The notes under the pieces were generated by a model. It searched no databases, was not told where the DNA came from, and saw only the letters and a program-made list of their open reading frames with translations. DNA of 64,000 nucleotides, taken from contig OZ024802.1 of assembly GCA_964017045.1 (NCBI GenBank), forward strand, positions 28,916,793-28,980,792, written 5' to 3'. Positions 45,461 through 57,590 of this stretch are shown piece by piece. The stretch's first letter is position 1. Each line of letters opens with the position of its first letter. The stretch is from Omphiscola glabra. Its lineage: Eukaryota; Mollusca; Gastropoda; Lymnaeidae. The translations under genes and the position numbers were made by a program.

Positions 45461-45992
45461 ATGAACTATGATGAGTCTATTGTTTTGTCACGTGATAAGC
45501 GTAAGTACGAGTAAGACTTCCGGTAGGCTGTCTGCAACACACTAGTCGCTCACAAATTTTTCTTCAAACAACTTTTCTTCCCTTAATCATAACTGAATTA
45601 TAATTATTGTCACATTTATGAATGTCATTTAAAAAAACAGGTGTATTCAAGAATATTTTGAAAAGGAAAATTTTTAATTAACATTGGGGAAGCGCTGATG
45701 GGGGAAGCTAATATCAAAGAATGGCCGGGATTACAACTAGGCGATGCTATGCGTAGGGCAGAAGACCGAGAGTAATGGAGAAGAATAGTGTACATGTCAT
45801 CTGTGGCACCCCAATGGTCGAAGGACTACGGGACCTGATGATGATGATGAAGCGCTGATGGAGACAAACATTTTGCTTTAAAATTAATGATAATGGCTGA
45901 TCAGCTGTTATCTGTTGTTATGGGTAGCATAGGCTACCGAAGGCTTACTCGTAGCACGTGACAAAACAAGGAAGTGACTCATCGTAGTACAT
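45461..45992. mobile_element. TA-flanked inverted-repeat element in the FGFR1OP2 upstream region
   Basis: The left end ATGAACTATGATGAGTC and the reverse complement of the right end, ATGTACTACGATGAGTC, match at 15 of 17. Both are flanked by TA (45459-45460 and 45993-45994), as in Tc1/mariner. The similarity continues inward through TTGTTTTGTCACGTG, so each arm carries an E-box CACGTG (45489-45494 and 45955-45960). It starts about 250 bp upstream of the FGFR1OP2-like start codon. No transposase is seen. Confidence 0.75.
45702..45848 (+). pseudogene. 5'-truncated LINE 3' end with 13-bp TSD
   Basis: Plus-strand codons read IKEWPGLQLGDAMRRAEDRE, stop, then WRRIVYMSSVAPQW. This is the usual C-terminus of one LINE ORF2 family, followed by a (GAT)n tail. 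It is flanked by GAAGCGCTGATGG on both sides (45689-45701 and 45849-45861), a target-primed insertion duplication. It is nested inside the TA-flanked element. Confidence 0.8.
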
Positions 45993-46300
45993 TACATACA
46001 GACACACTAATCGATTTTAGATTCTTTAAAAATTCAAATTATGCTCTTTATTAGAGCTATATGTAGAGCTCCTACAGGTTGCAATTTACAATTTACTTCA
46101 TGGTCTCTACTGAGGTGATACAAAGTAATAATTTGACAATTTTATACCAGCATCTAAATCCCCCATCCAAAATTTACTGTCCTATTAACATCCATCCCTT
46201 GTCTAACCTACAGCTGATATAACAACTCCCATTTACAAAAACAAATCTTTTGTATTTATGTCTGACCAGTGTATATATAACATGGCACTCTGCAAGGTTA

Positions 46301-46452
46301 GGGGCCATCCATAAATAATGTCACACATTTGTGACAATGTGTTATAAGAGTGTCTAATTTATGTTAAAAATGTGTGATGATTTGGGGGATGGGGGTAAAA
46401 AATCAGGGGGGGGGGGGGGTGTTATGTCATTTATTATTTTATGCATGGCCCC
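46301..46452. mobile_element. PIF/Harbinger-like MITE
   Basis: Begins GGGGCCATCCATAAATAATG and ends TTTATGCATGGCCCC, flanked by TTA on both sides (46298-46300 and 46453-46455). A three-base TTA/TAA duplication with GGGGCC ends fits PIF/Harbinger. 152 bp with a poly-G tract, no coding sequence. Confidence 0.75.
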
Positions 46453-46455
46453 TTA

Positions 46456-49400
46456 GCTTTACATACTTTTGAGACAGAGACACAGGGTCTAAAACCCTGC
46501 CTATCAATGCTGATTACTCCTTGGGTATTACATGCCAACTGCATAGTTTACCTGTACATTGTACAGTTTTTATAACCTGCCACACTTTGTACAGTTTATC
46601 ACTGGATTTAGAAAATACATATTTTTTCACAAGACAATTTCAAAACTAGTGGTGCAAAAAATTCATAAATTCAATGTTGGACAACAAGAAACTACAAATC
46701 CTACTTGTCCATAAAAATGACCTAGGTGAAGTTCGATAGGCCATCTAAAGTTAGAAACAGCATGGTTTCATTGACATCATTTGTTAATAATAAAACAACA
46801 TAGAACGGTAGTGGCTACTTCTACTTCTAGTAGTAAACCATAATTACAAATCCATTTCTTAACAAGAACTGCAGTGTTAGTAAGTGTTCTTTTAATTTCT
46901 ATTAAATAATTTAATATATCAAAACATTACTATCAATCAATGACTAGCATTATCCATTATTCCTATTTATTACAATGGCATGGCACAATTTTACTTCTTA
47001 CTCTTTCTGAAACTAAAATCAGATGTGATCTTATTCATTCTATAAGTATCCATTATTTAGAGCGGAAATCAGTGAGATTTTTACTCCCAATTAACATTTT
47101 ATAGCGCATAGAGTAAAAACTTCTATCCTCATAACATTCCCCTCTGGTATGGTGAAAAATAAGGTTATTAGTTAAAAATAAAAGTCAGTAACTTTGTCAA
47201 GAGGAATGAAAGCTATTTTACGTAGTTAATTTAAAAAGAGGAATCTGTATTGCTACAGCTGGCATAATTAACTGAAGAGTTATGTCTAATTACATCTAAA
47301 ATGCTTTTTGAGTCCATTTTTAATAAAATAGTTGTTGGCCCGTGTGAAAGAAATCAAAATTTTTTTTTCATTTAAACATAGGTATTTTCATTAAAAATAT
47401 GCCTTTATGAATGAAGTAAACATGAGTAAATGTGCTTGCAATTAAGGGGAGATTTTTCATTTTTTTTATTCATACAATCAAAACTTTGATAAAAATGATG
47501 AAAAAGTTATAAATTATACTTTTTTTGACTTTTCATTTTTTCAATCCAATACAGCTTTTTGTGAGTTTTTGTACAGTTTTTATACTCCACAGGTTGGCAT
47601 ATATGCCTTAGACTTAGTTTTCATCTCAAAGACATTCTCAAAGGTGATTTTTACAACACTGGTTTAACTTAGTTTAAGGATCATGAGTTGAGTAAGAATC
47701 TTCTTACTGTAACTGTAAGTGCAAGAGTAGGTAGTAACAAGGTAGCCTACTTTAATTTTTCATTCTAGTCATTCATAAGGAATGGTGTCGATGACCCAAG
47801 CCGGAGCTCTTAGGACCCCTCATGTATTCCTATTGGCGAACTCTCCCCGCCCCAAGATGTTTTGCCCTAATCTATCTTTAAATTATGACTTGACTATTCA
47901 TTGACTTGTTTAGAGTTAAAATCACTAACACAATATTGAATATTATAATTCAGTATATTACTTGTACTAGTACCAGTCCTAGAGAATTCTATACAACATT
48001 TAAAGTCTATACCAGGGGCGACTTCTTTTTAACAATTACCCCAAAATATATTTTTTTACGCCGGCGTACCGCCTGATTTGAAATGGATACAATCATAGAC
48101 TATTTAGATTCAACATTAAAAAAAAATCTATTTAAATGTAGAATACAATAAAATTATTATAATTTTATAAATAGTACAAATAAATTGATAAAATAAATTA
48201 ATTAAAACCTACATATTTCTTTGAAAAACTTTTCTCTTTAATTAGTAAAAATGATTTTTGGTGCTTTTTTTATATCACAGTAATTTCTGTCTTTGGGATT
48301 AACCAATTTATTTTTATACTTAGGTTTTATTTTATGTACATATTAATATTAGAGTGAAAAATCCTTTTTTGCAAAGGTAGGTTAATGAAATGACATTTAG
48401 GTTGTGGTAAAAGTAAAAGCAAGTAACATTATAATTATGACAACCGCCTCCTGAGCAATTTTGAAAGCCTTTATTTTGCACCTCTAGAGGTTTTAAGCAT
48501 AATAAGGGGTGACACTAAGGCTAGGGGTGCAGACTGATAGTGGGGATGACAGAGATGGAAAGTACTTTTATTATTATTATTAATTTTATAGCAAATTTGA
48601 CAGTTTGATTAAGTTGGTTTCATAACAGAACTAAGTTAATACAAGAGCAGGGTGCCATAAAGAAAGGCTGCCCCCAGAACAGGTTGCCACCAGAGAAGGC
48701 AATCTCGGAGGAGGTCAATGTGGAAGTCTGGATGGGGTGACAGTCGACACTGAGTGACTGACTGAGTCTGAACTCTGAAGCTGACGGCGACGCGTCACTG
48801 GGCGACGAAAAACGTCAAGTCAACCATTTAGTTAGTAAACTTTTATTTTAATATATAATTCCAATTACTCACTAATATAAATTAAGTAAATCAATCCGTC
48901 CCAATCCTATCAATAGGCATCAAAGAAATAGGACGCATGAAAAATCGTTTATTAGGAATTTGTTGGTACCCGTCTTTAACCAAGCCCTTATTTATTTAAG
49001 ATCAGAAACACGCAAAAATGGTTAAGAGTGACATCCCTTTAAATTAATTTAAAAAAAATAGTGATCATGACACGAAACAATCATTCCCCCCTCTCCACTC
49101 ATTTAATTATTTATTGCCTAGCACGGGTACCTTTGTTGACAACTAAATAAAATATAATTTACGGAGAAATGTAATAAATCTTCAAATTGCTTACGGGGAA
49201 ACACATTTGTTTGCGGAAACATCTTTTAATTATATAAAGTTGTAAATACTACGACGGCGCTAAAACCTTAATAATATTTTAATAATAATAAAATAAAAAA
49301 TAATAATTAATTTCCGTGGCCGTGGGAATAATATATAATTATAATATCATTTTTCCCTGTACTTGTACAATATCATTTTTATATAATTATATGTCAATTA

Positions 49401-50164
49401 TGCCATGATATATCGATTACGTGCCGAGAAATCCTATAGCCTATACGAAGTTATGAAGCGTCAGCTTATTGATTCTCGTCATGATTTAATTTCTCCTGAA
49501 AATAATCATACAGAAAAAAATAACAAACGCGGGCAATTCAGTTGTGTGTGTGTGGGTGGGGGTATCGCTTGAATAGCCTTAGCTTCAATTAAGTAATTAA
49601 GGACCATTTCTTTTTTTCAAAAAACGGACATTCTTAACTTCTTACGGAGTGAATAAAGGACGTTCATGGACCAATCATTTTGGGTCGATTTTTTTTTTTT
49701 ACAGAATGTCCGTAAAATTACGGACGGCTGTAACGCCTGAAGGGTCCTTACTCTTACTTAGATATTTCATTGGCGCTGTCCGCGCACAGCAATTAAGTAT
49801 TTTATATAGATCTACCACTATTGTATATTTTCAATATGAGAACAAATATTATTTTTTCCTTTTTTTGGCGCCCACCAAACCAATAATTAGGCTTCTGTCC
49901 AGTGAATTCTTTTAGTTTTCTGCACCGATCTCATGATAATCACAAAGCAATAGACCTAAAAATATTAGCACCATTGACAGTTTTCACCATAGACTATGAT
50001 AGACTATATCTATTTTTTCCTGTTGAATTTTTTCATTACAACTAATATATGTGCAATAAATTAGTTTCACGCAACAAATTTTTTTTTTTTTCTCAGTCAT
50101 TTTATTTTTGCTAATAATAAATCAAGCGTGATATTTTATTACTTTTTAAAAAGAGAGCTTTTTA
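46456..50164. other. Gene-free stretch between FGFR1OP2 and the IGFBP-like gene
   Basis: A/T-rich with long poly-T runs. A (TTA)n run at 48568-48583, followed by a moderately GC-rich block to about 48800, could be the 3' end of an inverted LINE or SINE. A pair of AAGGACC/GGTCCTT ends near 49599 and 49743 may mark a tiny MITE. I see no exon. Confidence 0.5.
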
Positions 50165-53100
50165 TTAGCAGTTTGCACTCCCCAAAACTTTGGTTCCCTG
50201 TTGTACCTCGCCGGTTATAGGATCAACACAAAAGCAATGATCTGGAAAGAAAATAGGAAAAAAATAAACATTTATATTAAAATTATTTTTGACGTAGTCA
50301 TTAAACAATGGCCATCTTTAGCAAGCACACTTTAAGCAATAATAATTATCGTGAAGTTTATTTTTCCATGAATTATTATTTTTATGACGTTCAAATAATA
50401 ACTCGGTCTGACTCAAGGGAATAACAGTGCCTAGATCGTTTATTATAAAATAAGGCTGCTCGTAAAGTACGTAACGCGAATTTTTGACAATTTATCCCAA
50501 CCCTTTTTCTGTCAGAATATGTCACAAATCCCAGGAACCTTCCCTAAAGAACGTCACACTTTCGAACTGAAAAATTGTTTAAAAAATGGTAACGAATTAC
50601 AATTTTGATATAAAACACACTTCACTATCAAACCGTTAAATGTATAAAAGTGTCATTTTCAGTTACAATACATCCATAACATAACAGAAAGTTCCTCATC
50701 ATGGTCGATTTCAGGTATTTTATATATGATTAAAAAATATTTTAAGATTGTGACGTCACACAAGATCTTTAACCCCCCCCCCTTCCCCGCGTCACACATT
50801 TTTAGACCCCCCTCCCCGGATCGTGACGGACTTTACGGAAAGCCGCCAATTTAGATAGCTCATCCACTAGCGTATAAGGTGGGCGGAGCACTTTTTATAT
50901 TTATGGAAGGGCGTCACCTTCAGTCCCATGCAGAGTTTTTTCGTGGGGGGGAGGGGTGCAAAAAACTTGGCCCACCCCGGGCGGCACTATCTCTAGTTAC
51001 GTCAGTGCATTCATCACACGTGTTGTGTCAGGCCAGTCAGTCTCTACTTACTGGTATTATCGCATTGTTGGGGTAGGAAGTTGCCCTGTTGATCACACTT
51101 GGCGAACCATTGTCCCTGGTAAACCACCATCGAGATGGTGCACAAGAGGGACTTCCTCTGACACGCTGTCTCGCAGGGTGACACTGGAATAGTTTTTAAA
51201 ACGATTTATTTTACAATCCATTTAAGCAATGACTGCCACCATGAGATAAAGTTTATCGATTTAGTTTTCCATTTCACTTTCACCTTTAGTTGTGTCGGTG
51301 GGAAGAGACATGCTTTAAATTTAATGTGCTCATTGGGGGGGGGGGGGGGGGGGGGGAAGCATTATCGGAAATTCTTCAGGAAAGCACTTATTTAAAAATA
51401 CAGTGTTTGAAAATTCGAAATCAAAGAAAACAATGAAGTCGAATTGTTACATTTGCACACAATGTAAAGAGTCATAGAAAATTATTTCTGTAACATTTTA
51501 AAATGTTGGAAGAAATTTTGTGTTGCTTCCCTTATTTCAATGCAGACAATCATCTGGATACGAAATCCATTGAGCAAGCGCAAAGTTAATATACGCAGTT
51601 TGGAGTTTTGTTAAAATAAAAATTAAATTATTTTGTCACTGAATCTTTAAGTTAAACTCTAAATTTACTATAATAATTATTTACATTGACAGTTCTTTAT
51701 CTTAATTAAAAGCCGAATAGACACAGACGTATTTTCTGGTCTGTATTTCAGTTATTTTAAATGGGCCTTACTTTTAGATGGACATAATCTGTTTGTATTG
51801 AAAATTTTATAGCAGTAGCGTAATTGGTTTAGTAATTATGTCATTTTTTGTAAAATTAAATTTTTCGACAATTGTCGTTATCCACCCCCTGTGCTCATAA
51901 AATCATATTTTAACAAATATAATAAATTCATTCACAATTCATGTGTTTTGTTTTGTTACACATTGTATTGTAAATGTCTCCTCCAAATCTGAGAGCTCTA
52001 ACTTTAATAGCTAAAAAGATACAAGCAAAATAGTACAAAAAGTGTAATAATGCGATCACAGCTTTAAAAATTAAATACAAAGCCGAATAGTGGTGAAAAA
52101 TAAATCACTAAAAAATTCATAACTTTTCTCCTGTAAGTCATAGAAAGATTATCTTGGTGTCATTGGAAAGCTTAGAGCTAGCTCTTTCCAATGACATGCT
52201 CTTTGTGTATGTCTGATGTATTTGAAAATTTGAGTTGGAGTGCCTAGGGTAGGCAAGTAGACAACAAATGTGTAACTTACACCCTAACAATAATTCTGCG
52301 ACTTCTGCCTCTCTCAAATGCAATGCTTACCATAGGTTATATTAAAAACAACAAGAAAATACAGTTGCAACTAAAAGGTTAATTTTGTATTGGAAAAATG
52401 CCCTTAAATCTTATTAGGGGCAATGTTTTTGCTACCAGTGCCATTCAAGCTCTGCTTTTAAACTTTTTCCTTGCAATTCTAAAATAAAATATTTGAAAAA
52501 AGTACACACCCAATCTTTGAGCTACAGGTATTTCGGACTTTTTCATACATCTGTGACCTTGTTCAATGCCATCGACAAGAAATGGGGCGCATTCAAGACC
52601 TTCATCGCAAATTGCAGTGTTGGGTACGCCCCTGATATGCATCTCAGCTATACACGCTTCTCCTTCAATCTGAAATTCAAGACAGCAATTATTGTTTAAA
52701 ACTTTTTAAGGTCAGAATTTCAGAGTCGCTGTTCAACTCTTTCACTATTCTTATGGTGTAGGAACCGGGACGGAAAACATGTTGAAAACAGCTATGCAAA
52801 AGTTGAAATTCCAGCAAGAAAATTGCTTCGGGGAACCCAAAGTCTTTTAAATAGCTCTGCTACCTGTCAGTATTGTACTGTTGTATTTTACGATTTATGT
52901 TACGGCAGATATATATTACAAGTCAGTCACAACACGTAGTTTCATAAAAAAAAGACACAGACAAACGTCATATCACCAGTACTCTCACAGAAAGTATAAA
53001 AAATAGATAAATAAATAAATAAATGTCACCCTGGCACAAATGTTGTAACATCGACAAAATCCGGCATGTTGAATGATTCCTCCTTTGCAGTCGAGAACAG

Positions 53101-53188
53101 GCTGCTCAATGTGGTCACAAAATCCTGGTAGGCAAACCATAGCAGACGATAGACTAAGCCCCGTACACAATGCGAGTAAGACAAACAT
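50165..53188 (-). CDS. Secreted IGFBP-like protein: IGFBP N-terminal-like plus thyroglobulin type-1 domain, 4 exons
   Basis: Exons: 53188-53030, 52669-52510, 51183-51052, 50241-50165 (175 aa). All introns are GT-AG; phases 0, 1, 1 agree. Residues 1-16 (MFVLLALCTGLSLSSA) are a signal peptide. Residues 18-96 carry ten cysteines in an IGFBP N-terminal pattern: GFCRCYNICA matches the GCGCCxxCA motif with one cysteine missing, then EGEAC and CDEGLEC. Residues 110-175 are a thyroglobulin type-1 domain: AKCDQQGNFLPQQC, then HCFCVDPITGE (the CWCV motif with F for W), ending at the last cysteine. Vertebrate IGFBPs have these two domains in this order and bind IGFs; Tg1 domains can also inhibit cysteine proteases. 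Its ligand is unknown. An AATAAA overlaps the stop codon (minus strand, 50161-50166), with another near 50101-50106. A different small cysteine-rich inhibitor family remains possible. Confidence 0.82.
50454..50847. mobile_element. Inverted-repeat MITE in an intron of the IGFBP-like gene
   Basis: The left end GGCTGCTCGTAAAGTACGTA and the reverse complement of the right end, GGCGGCTTTCCGTAAAGTCC, align with a short indel. The interior has GTGACG and GTCACAC motifs and C-runs. The ends resemble Harbinger-type MITEs, but a clean 3-bp duplication is not visible. Confidence 0.55.
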
Positions 53189-54141
53189 TATCTTCCTTTG
53201 AATCTGATCTCATGGAGAGATAAAAAAAAAACACACGTTATTATGGAGGACTTAAACGTCATTTTTCATTCATCGATTTGTGTTTAATATCTGAATATAA
53301 ACTACAGAGCATATTCATGTTTTAAAACACAAATAGGATTTTGTGTGGCTTTCGGGGACCTCTGTAATAATTTGCATATCCCAAATTGCCGCCATCCAGC
53401 ACCCCCCTCCCTCCAACAACCACCCAAAGGAAACAAGATTTTTCTTTATTACTTTTTCTCACGCCTGCCAACATTTTGATAGGGGATGAAAGTTAAATTA
53501 TATCTATCGTTTATCGCCCTTTTCAAAATATTATCAATTTTTTCTCAAACTGATGCATACTTTCAAAACTATTATGTCATTATGGATATATTAATTAGGA
53601 TTCAGGAGAACATTAGCATTGGTCAGACAAAGTTCAAACAATACTTACAGTTTAAATAAAGCGTCAGACAAAGTTCAAGCAATACTTACAGTTTTCAGTA
53701 GCGTGGTTCAAAAGGTCGATAGTTCTGAAGCGATCAAGAATAGCACACGACGTAATCATTCATAGTGCTAGGCCCTCACCACTATTTTGTTGCATGTCGC
53801 ATCCTTATCAGCGGCGTAGCCTTAAAGTCTAAGATTTATTGGGGAAAGTGGTTTAAAATAAGCAATGTCAACTTCTTATAAATGTTGCCATTTAAAGCGA
53901 AGAGTTGGCGAATTCTCTCAAGCCAATAACGTACTTCCTTTCGCGTGTCTATCTGGAACTTTGAAAACTTTTTGAACAGCTTTGTATTTTCAGGGTATGC
54001 AATTTCGTCCCATTTAATAGGGCCTTGAGCATAGAACGTTTATGACAATCAAAATAGTCTTAAAGACAATCGTTTTATTATTTAGGATGATATCTGTCTG
54101 AACCAGTCTACGGCCACGGAAAGCTGTATGTTGCCTTAACT
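53189..54141. other. Upstream region of the IGFBP-like gene
   Basis: A 5' UTR exon could lie near 53690 (ACTTACAGTTTTCAG), but this is not decidable. A direct repeat of CAGACAAAGTTCAA...CAATACTTACAGTTT occurs at about 53622-53655 and 53667-53696. No other gene is seen. Confidence 0.4.
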
Positions 54142-54304
54142 CAGTGATTCTCAACCTTATTAATGCCGCGACCCTTTAATACAGTTCCTCATGTTATGGC
54201 GACACCCAGCCATTAAATTATTTTTGTTTCTTTTTAATAACTATAGAGTATATGTGTTTTCAGGTGGACTTAGGCGACCCCTGGGAAAGGGTCGCGACCC
54301 CTGT
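54142..54304. mobile_element. Truncated SPIN-like hAT MITE
   Basis: Starts CAGTGATTCTCAACCTTATT and keeps TGCCGCGACCC, GTTCCTCATG, AGTATATGTGTTTTC and AAGGGTCGCGACCCCTG. It stops before the second TIR. It is inverted relative to the copy at 22783. Confidence 0.8.
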
Positions 54305-55194
54305 ATCAATATCAAGACCAATATTTCGACATCACTCGAACGTTTTAATTCAAACAAAAATATAAAATTTCAGCCTCTTATTTGGTAGAGAATTAATTAT
54401 TTAATTATACGTTTTGAATCAAAATATTCACTTTATGAAAACATACGTTATATTTCACGTTACATTTTACGGGTAATAGCTATTTATTAAATGTATTAAC
54501 TGGCAAAAACTGTTTGGGATCGGTGAAATGGTAATGGAGCGGGTAGGGTCGGATGCTGAAGAGGGTAATGGGTAGGGGCTTGGAGATTCTGGGAGAGATG
54601 AGACACGAGTTACTGGTAGTGTCTGGTAATGAAGGTATTAGGGGGGAAACGGTAATTGTTGACCCGTTATAACTGGTAAAATATATATTTATATATACAC
54701 CCAGTTTATTTTATTGGACTAATCTCTCACAGGCGTTACTTCCTTGAACTTGTTCTAGATCTGCCTATGTTGTGGCATGAATACGCTACAATTACGAAAA
54801 TAACAGCTGCAGACCATTCTGGGATTCAAATAGAATTCGCTAAAACTAAAACCCTTTTTCGTGTAGTCTACAGTCACGTGACTATAGTTTGACCAACACC
54901 AGTTTTAAATCTAGCATCTCTCAAAGATAAGCAGACGATAGTAGGCCTACTAATGATTCAAAAGACTTTCAGCAGTAAACATGTAATCCCAAGTCGGTTT
55001 TTTAGGTGAAAAAAAAAAAGTATATTTTTTGTGTGTAAAGCTTCTTATCATTATTAAAATCAAAGTTTCTTGACATAAAAATATAAAGGATAGTATAGTA
55101 AAGATGTTGACGTTTGAATAGCCAATCGAGACAATAAAACGATATATACGGCTGACGTGAAAGCCTTTCTCCGTTTTGTTATTCAAGCTTCAAC
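54305..55194. other. Intergenic, no gene seen
   Basis: A/T-rich DNA with a G-rich patch at 54515-54660 similar in composition to 43540-43860. No exon or element ends identified. Confidence 0.5.
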
Positions 55195-55529
55195 TAGAGA
55201 TGGGGGTCGGGTCCACTTTTAGAAGTTCGGGTTCGGTTCGATAACAACTCATGTTCAGGTTCTGCTCGTTAACTGCTTAAGCTCGGATTCGGTTCGGTGA
55301 CAACTAAAGCTCGGGTTCGATGCTGCGCCACCGAAGTTTGGCGCGTTCGGCAATCATCGCAATATGAAGATAATTTGGTTTTAATTTAAATAAAATAAAT
55401 GATAAATAATTACATTTTAAAAAATAAATATAAGCGTAAAAATAGAAATAGAAATGCAATATAAAAAAAAAAAAATTTTTCTTTAGCTAGCACAGTACGT
55501 TAGACGCAAAAAGGTAAGGAAGTTTAACA

Positions 55530-56010
55530 AGCCCTAAAAACTAAGTTTTTCGTATAAATCCTTTATAAAATGTAATATCGAGCAATTGGGGGGAGGGGTG
55601 AAAATGTGACAAAAATGCACTTTATAAGCATCCCAATTAATTCACGCAACCCCCCCCCCCCCAAGGTTCGCCCCTGAATTATTTTGATATTCTAATGCCC
55701 CACCCACTTTTACACCGCAGATTTATTTCACCTACTATTCAGAAAAAACAAAGGAAAATATTACGCACCAAACGCACTTGCGACATTTTTTTTGTGAAAT
55801 CAGTGGCATCATATTTCCTTCATATTCTCCCCTCAAAACTGGAAAAACTGATTGTTGGGGGCTGGGGGTGGGGCTGAAAATTTGATAGAATGTGTTGTCA
55901 TCGGCAACTAGTCTATGTGTCAAGTTTCAGCTCGATAAGTTGACGGGAAGTGAGTCAATTAGCCGTCTGAAGATTTTGCCAGCCATAAACAAAAGCAAAG
56001 TTTATACACA
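55530..56010. repeat. Dispersed repeat, copy 3 of 3
   Basis: The most complete copy: AAATCCTTTATAA, a poly-C tract, CCCACCCACTTTTACACCGC, TTCCTTCATATTCTCCCCTC, AGCTCGATAAGTTGACGGGA, then GTCTGAAGATTTTGCCAGCC. It shows where the hAT-like element at 1217-1405 is absent. Confidence 0.75.
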
Positions 56011-56814
56011 GGATTAAAAGATAGAGAGTACTTAATTTGTATTGGATTTAATTTAATGTTTTATGCTTATTGAAAGAATGATTTGAAATGGATTATCAGA
56101 TCACACCTCTCAATTTAGATTGCACCTGATTGGTAACTGAGACTTCTCTTACAAAATGTGCATTAGATTTAAGCACACGTCCTATTTGTTTGTGTTTTTT
56201 TTTTTGTTGTTTGTTGTTGTTGTCGTTTTTTGTGAACGATGTAAGTTGATGAGATTGGATGAAAAAAAAAGTGTGCAATATGTTGTTTGATTTGGTCAAG
56301 CATTAATACAAATCAAGGCTACACACGAACGGGTGTTGATGGGCGAGCGGTGGGTATTGGGTGATAACGAATATCATTTTTACTTACAAAAAATCGTTTT
56401 GCCATTGATTGTTTTCTAGTTTTAATCAAAGTACAGTATAAACATTTCTGGTGTCAGTAGTGTTGTGCCACATTCGTAAAAAAATGTGTTGTTGTTGTTG
56501 TTGTTCGCCCTTCGCATTCCAAGATTCCAAGGGTATATTCAAGTGTGAGTACGGCAGGTGGCGTGCCAATCCTATTTGTACCTGGAAAGTTTTCTCTCAC
56601 AGAAGACACGCGTTGTTTTGGGTCCTACTTGGATAAGAGTCTATTCTGCTTTTCCTTGCCATGCGCTTTCTCTGGGCGCTAGCGATGCGTTTATTCTCTG
56701 AATCTGGGTATTGTGTTCCAACAGTGAGTTTGACTCACCAGCGTGTATGATAATTAGCAAGTGTTTCCAACGAATTAAGGGCAATGTACATGGATTTGAG
56801 TGAAGCTTTTAGAC

Positions 56815-57012
56815 CAGTGGTTCTCAACCTTCCTAATGCCGCGACCCTTTAATAAAGTGCCTCATCTTGTGGCGACCCCTTAACCACAATATTATTTTCG
56901 TTGTTACTTCATAACTGTAGAGTATATGTGTTTTCCGATGGTCTTAGGCGACACCTGTGAAAGGGTAATTCGACCCCTGAATAGGTCGCGACCCACAGGT
57001 TGAGAACCGCTG
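56815..57012. mobile_element. SPIN-like hAT MITE with perfect 8-bp TSD
   Basis: 198 bp from CAGTGGTTCTCAACCTTCCT to GACCCACAGGTTGAGAACCG plus CTG, flanked by TTTTAGAC on both sides (56807-56814 and 57013-57020). It has the same family landmarks as 22783-22979 in the opposite orientation. Confidence 0.9.
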
Positions 57013-57125
57013 TTTTAGACTGTCCTAAAAGCGGGGTTTTTTCTGCCCACCCAGCTGAGCGCTTCCAACTGGATAGATCAACGAGCATTAGTTGTTTACG
57101 AAGTATGATGTTTGGCATTCTCGCA

Positions 57126-57189
57126 ACATGCCCTGCCCATCTGGCTTGTCCTGCCCATCTGGCTTGTCCTGCCCATCTGGCTTGTCCTG
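57126..57189. repeat. 18-bp tandem repeat inside the LINE remnant
   Basis: Three and a half copies of CTGCCCATCTGGCTTGTC. On the minus strand each unit encodes RWAGQA, a duplication of the conserved RWAGH segment of LINE ORF2. Confidence 0.9.
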
Positions 57190-57214
57190 TTTGGAGGAGC
57201 ATGTGGATGCAGAT

Positions 57215-57590
57215 ATTTTATTATTTTTCGTCCTTCGCGTGCGAAGATGCCCAAGTCTATATTCGACTTGAGTAGTAATCTTGACTTGGGCTTTGTTTTG
57301 TTAAAGTGAGGGTGAGTTGCTTAATTCGTCAGCCAATTTTTTCCAATGGCAAGGCTTAGTCAAGAAGACAGGAAAATATACCATGATGCAGTGGGTGACC
57401 AGCAGTGTTTCTTGTGTTTCAATGTGATATTTATGCGTTCCACGTCGCATGAATTGTCGAACTTTTCATTGTGTCAATGTTACACTGCCTACCGAACTCC
57501 CTCTCCGGGCTTGATTTCAGAGTTTGCCTTCATTTAGATGACTTGTCATCCAAGGTTGACGAGTCCCATCCACCCGGATGCTGATAAGGT
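57215..57590 (-). mobile_element. tRNA-derived SINE, head truncated
   Basis: Minus-strand copy of the family at 33083-33551. It has the core (CACCCGGATGCTG, CCAAGGTTGACGAGTCCCAT) and the alternative 3' half (TTGACTTGGGC, GTGAGTTGCTTAATTCGTCA, TTCGTCCTTCGCGTGCGAAG). It is inserted in the LINE remnant. Confidence 0.75.

Noticed and set aside
49597..49752. Small MITE with AAGGACC and GGTCCTT ends
   Set aside because: The inverted match is only 7-8 bp and no target duplication is visible, so it may be chance.
52160..52200. Palindrome TCATTGGAAAG...CTTTCCAATGA
   Set aside because: It is a single short hairpin in an IGFBP-like upstream or intronic area with no repeat elsewhere in the window; I could not attach a role to it.
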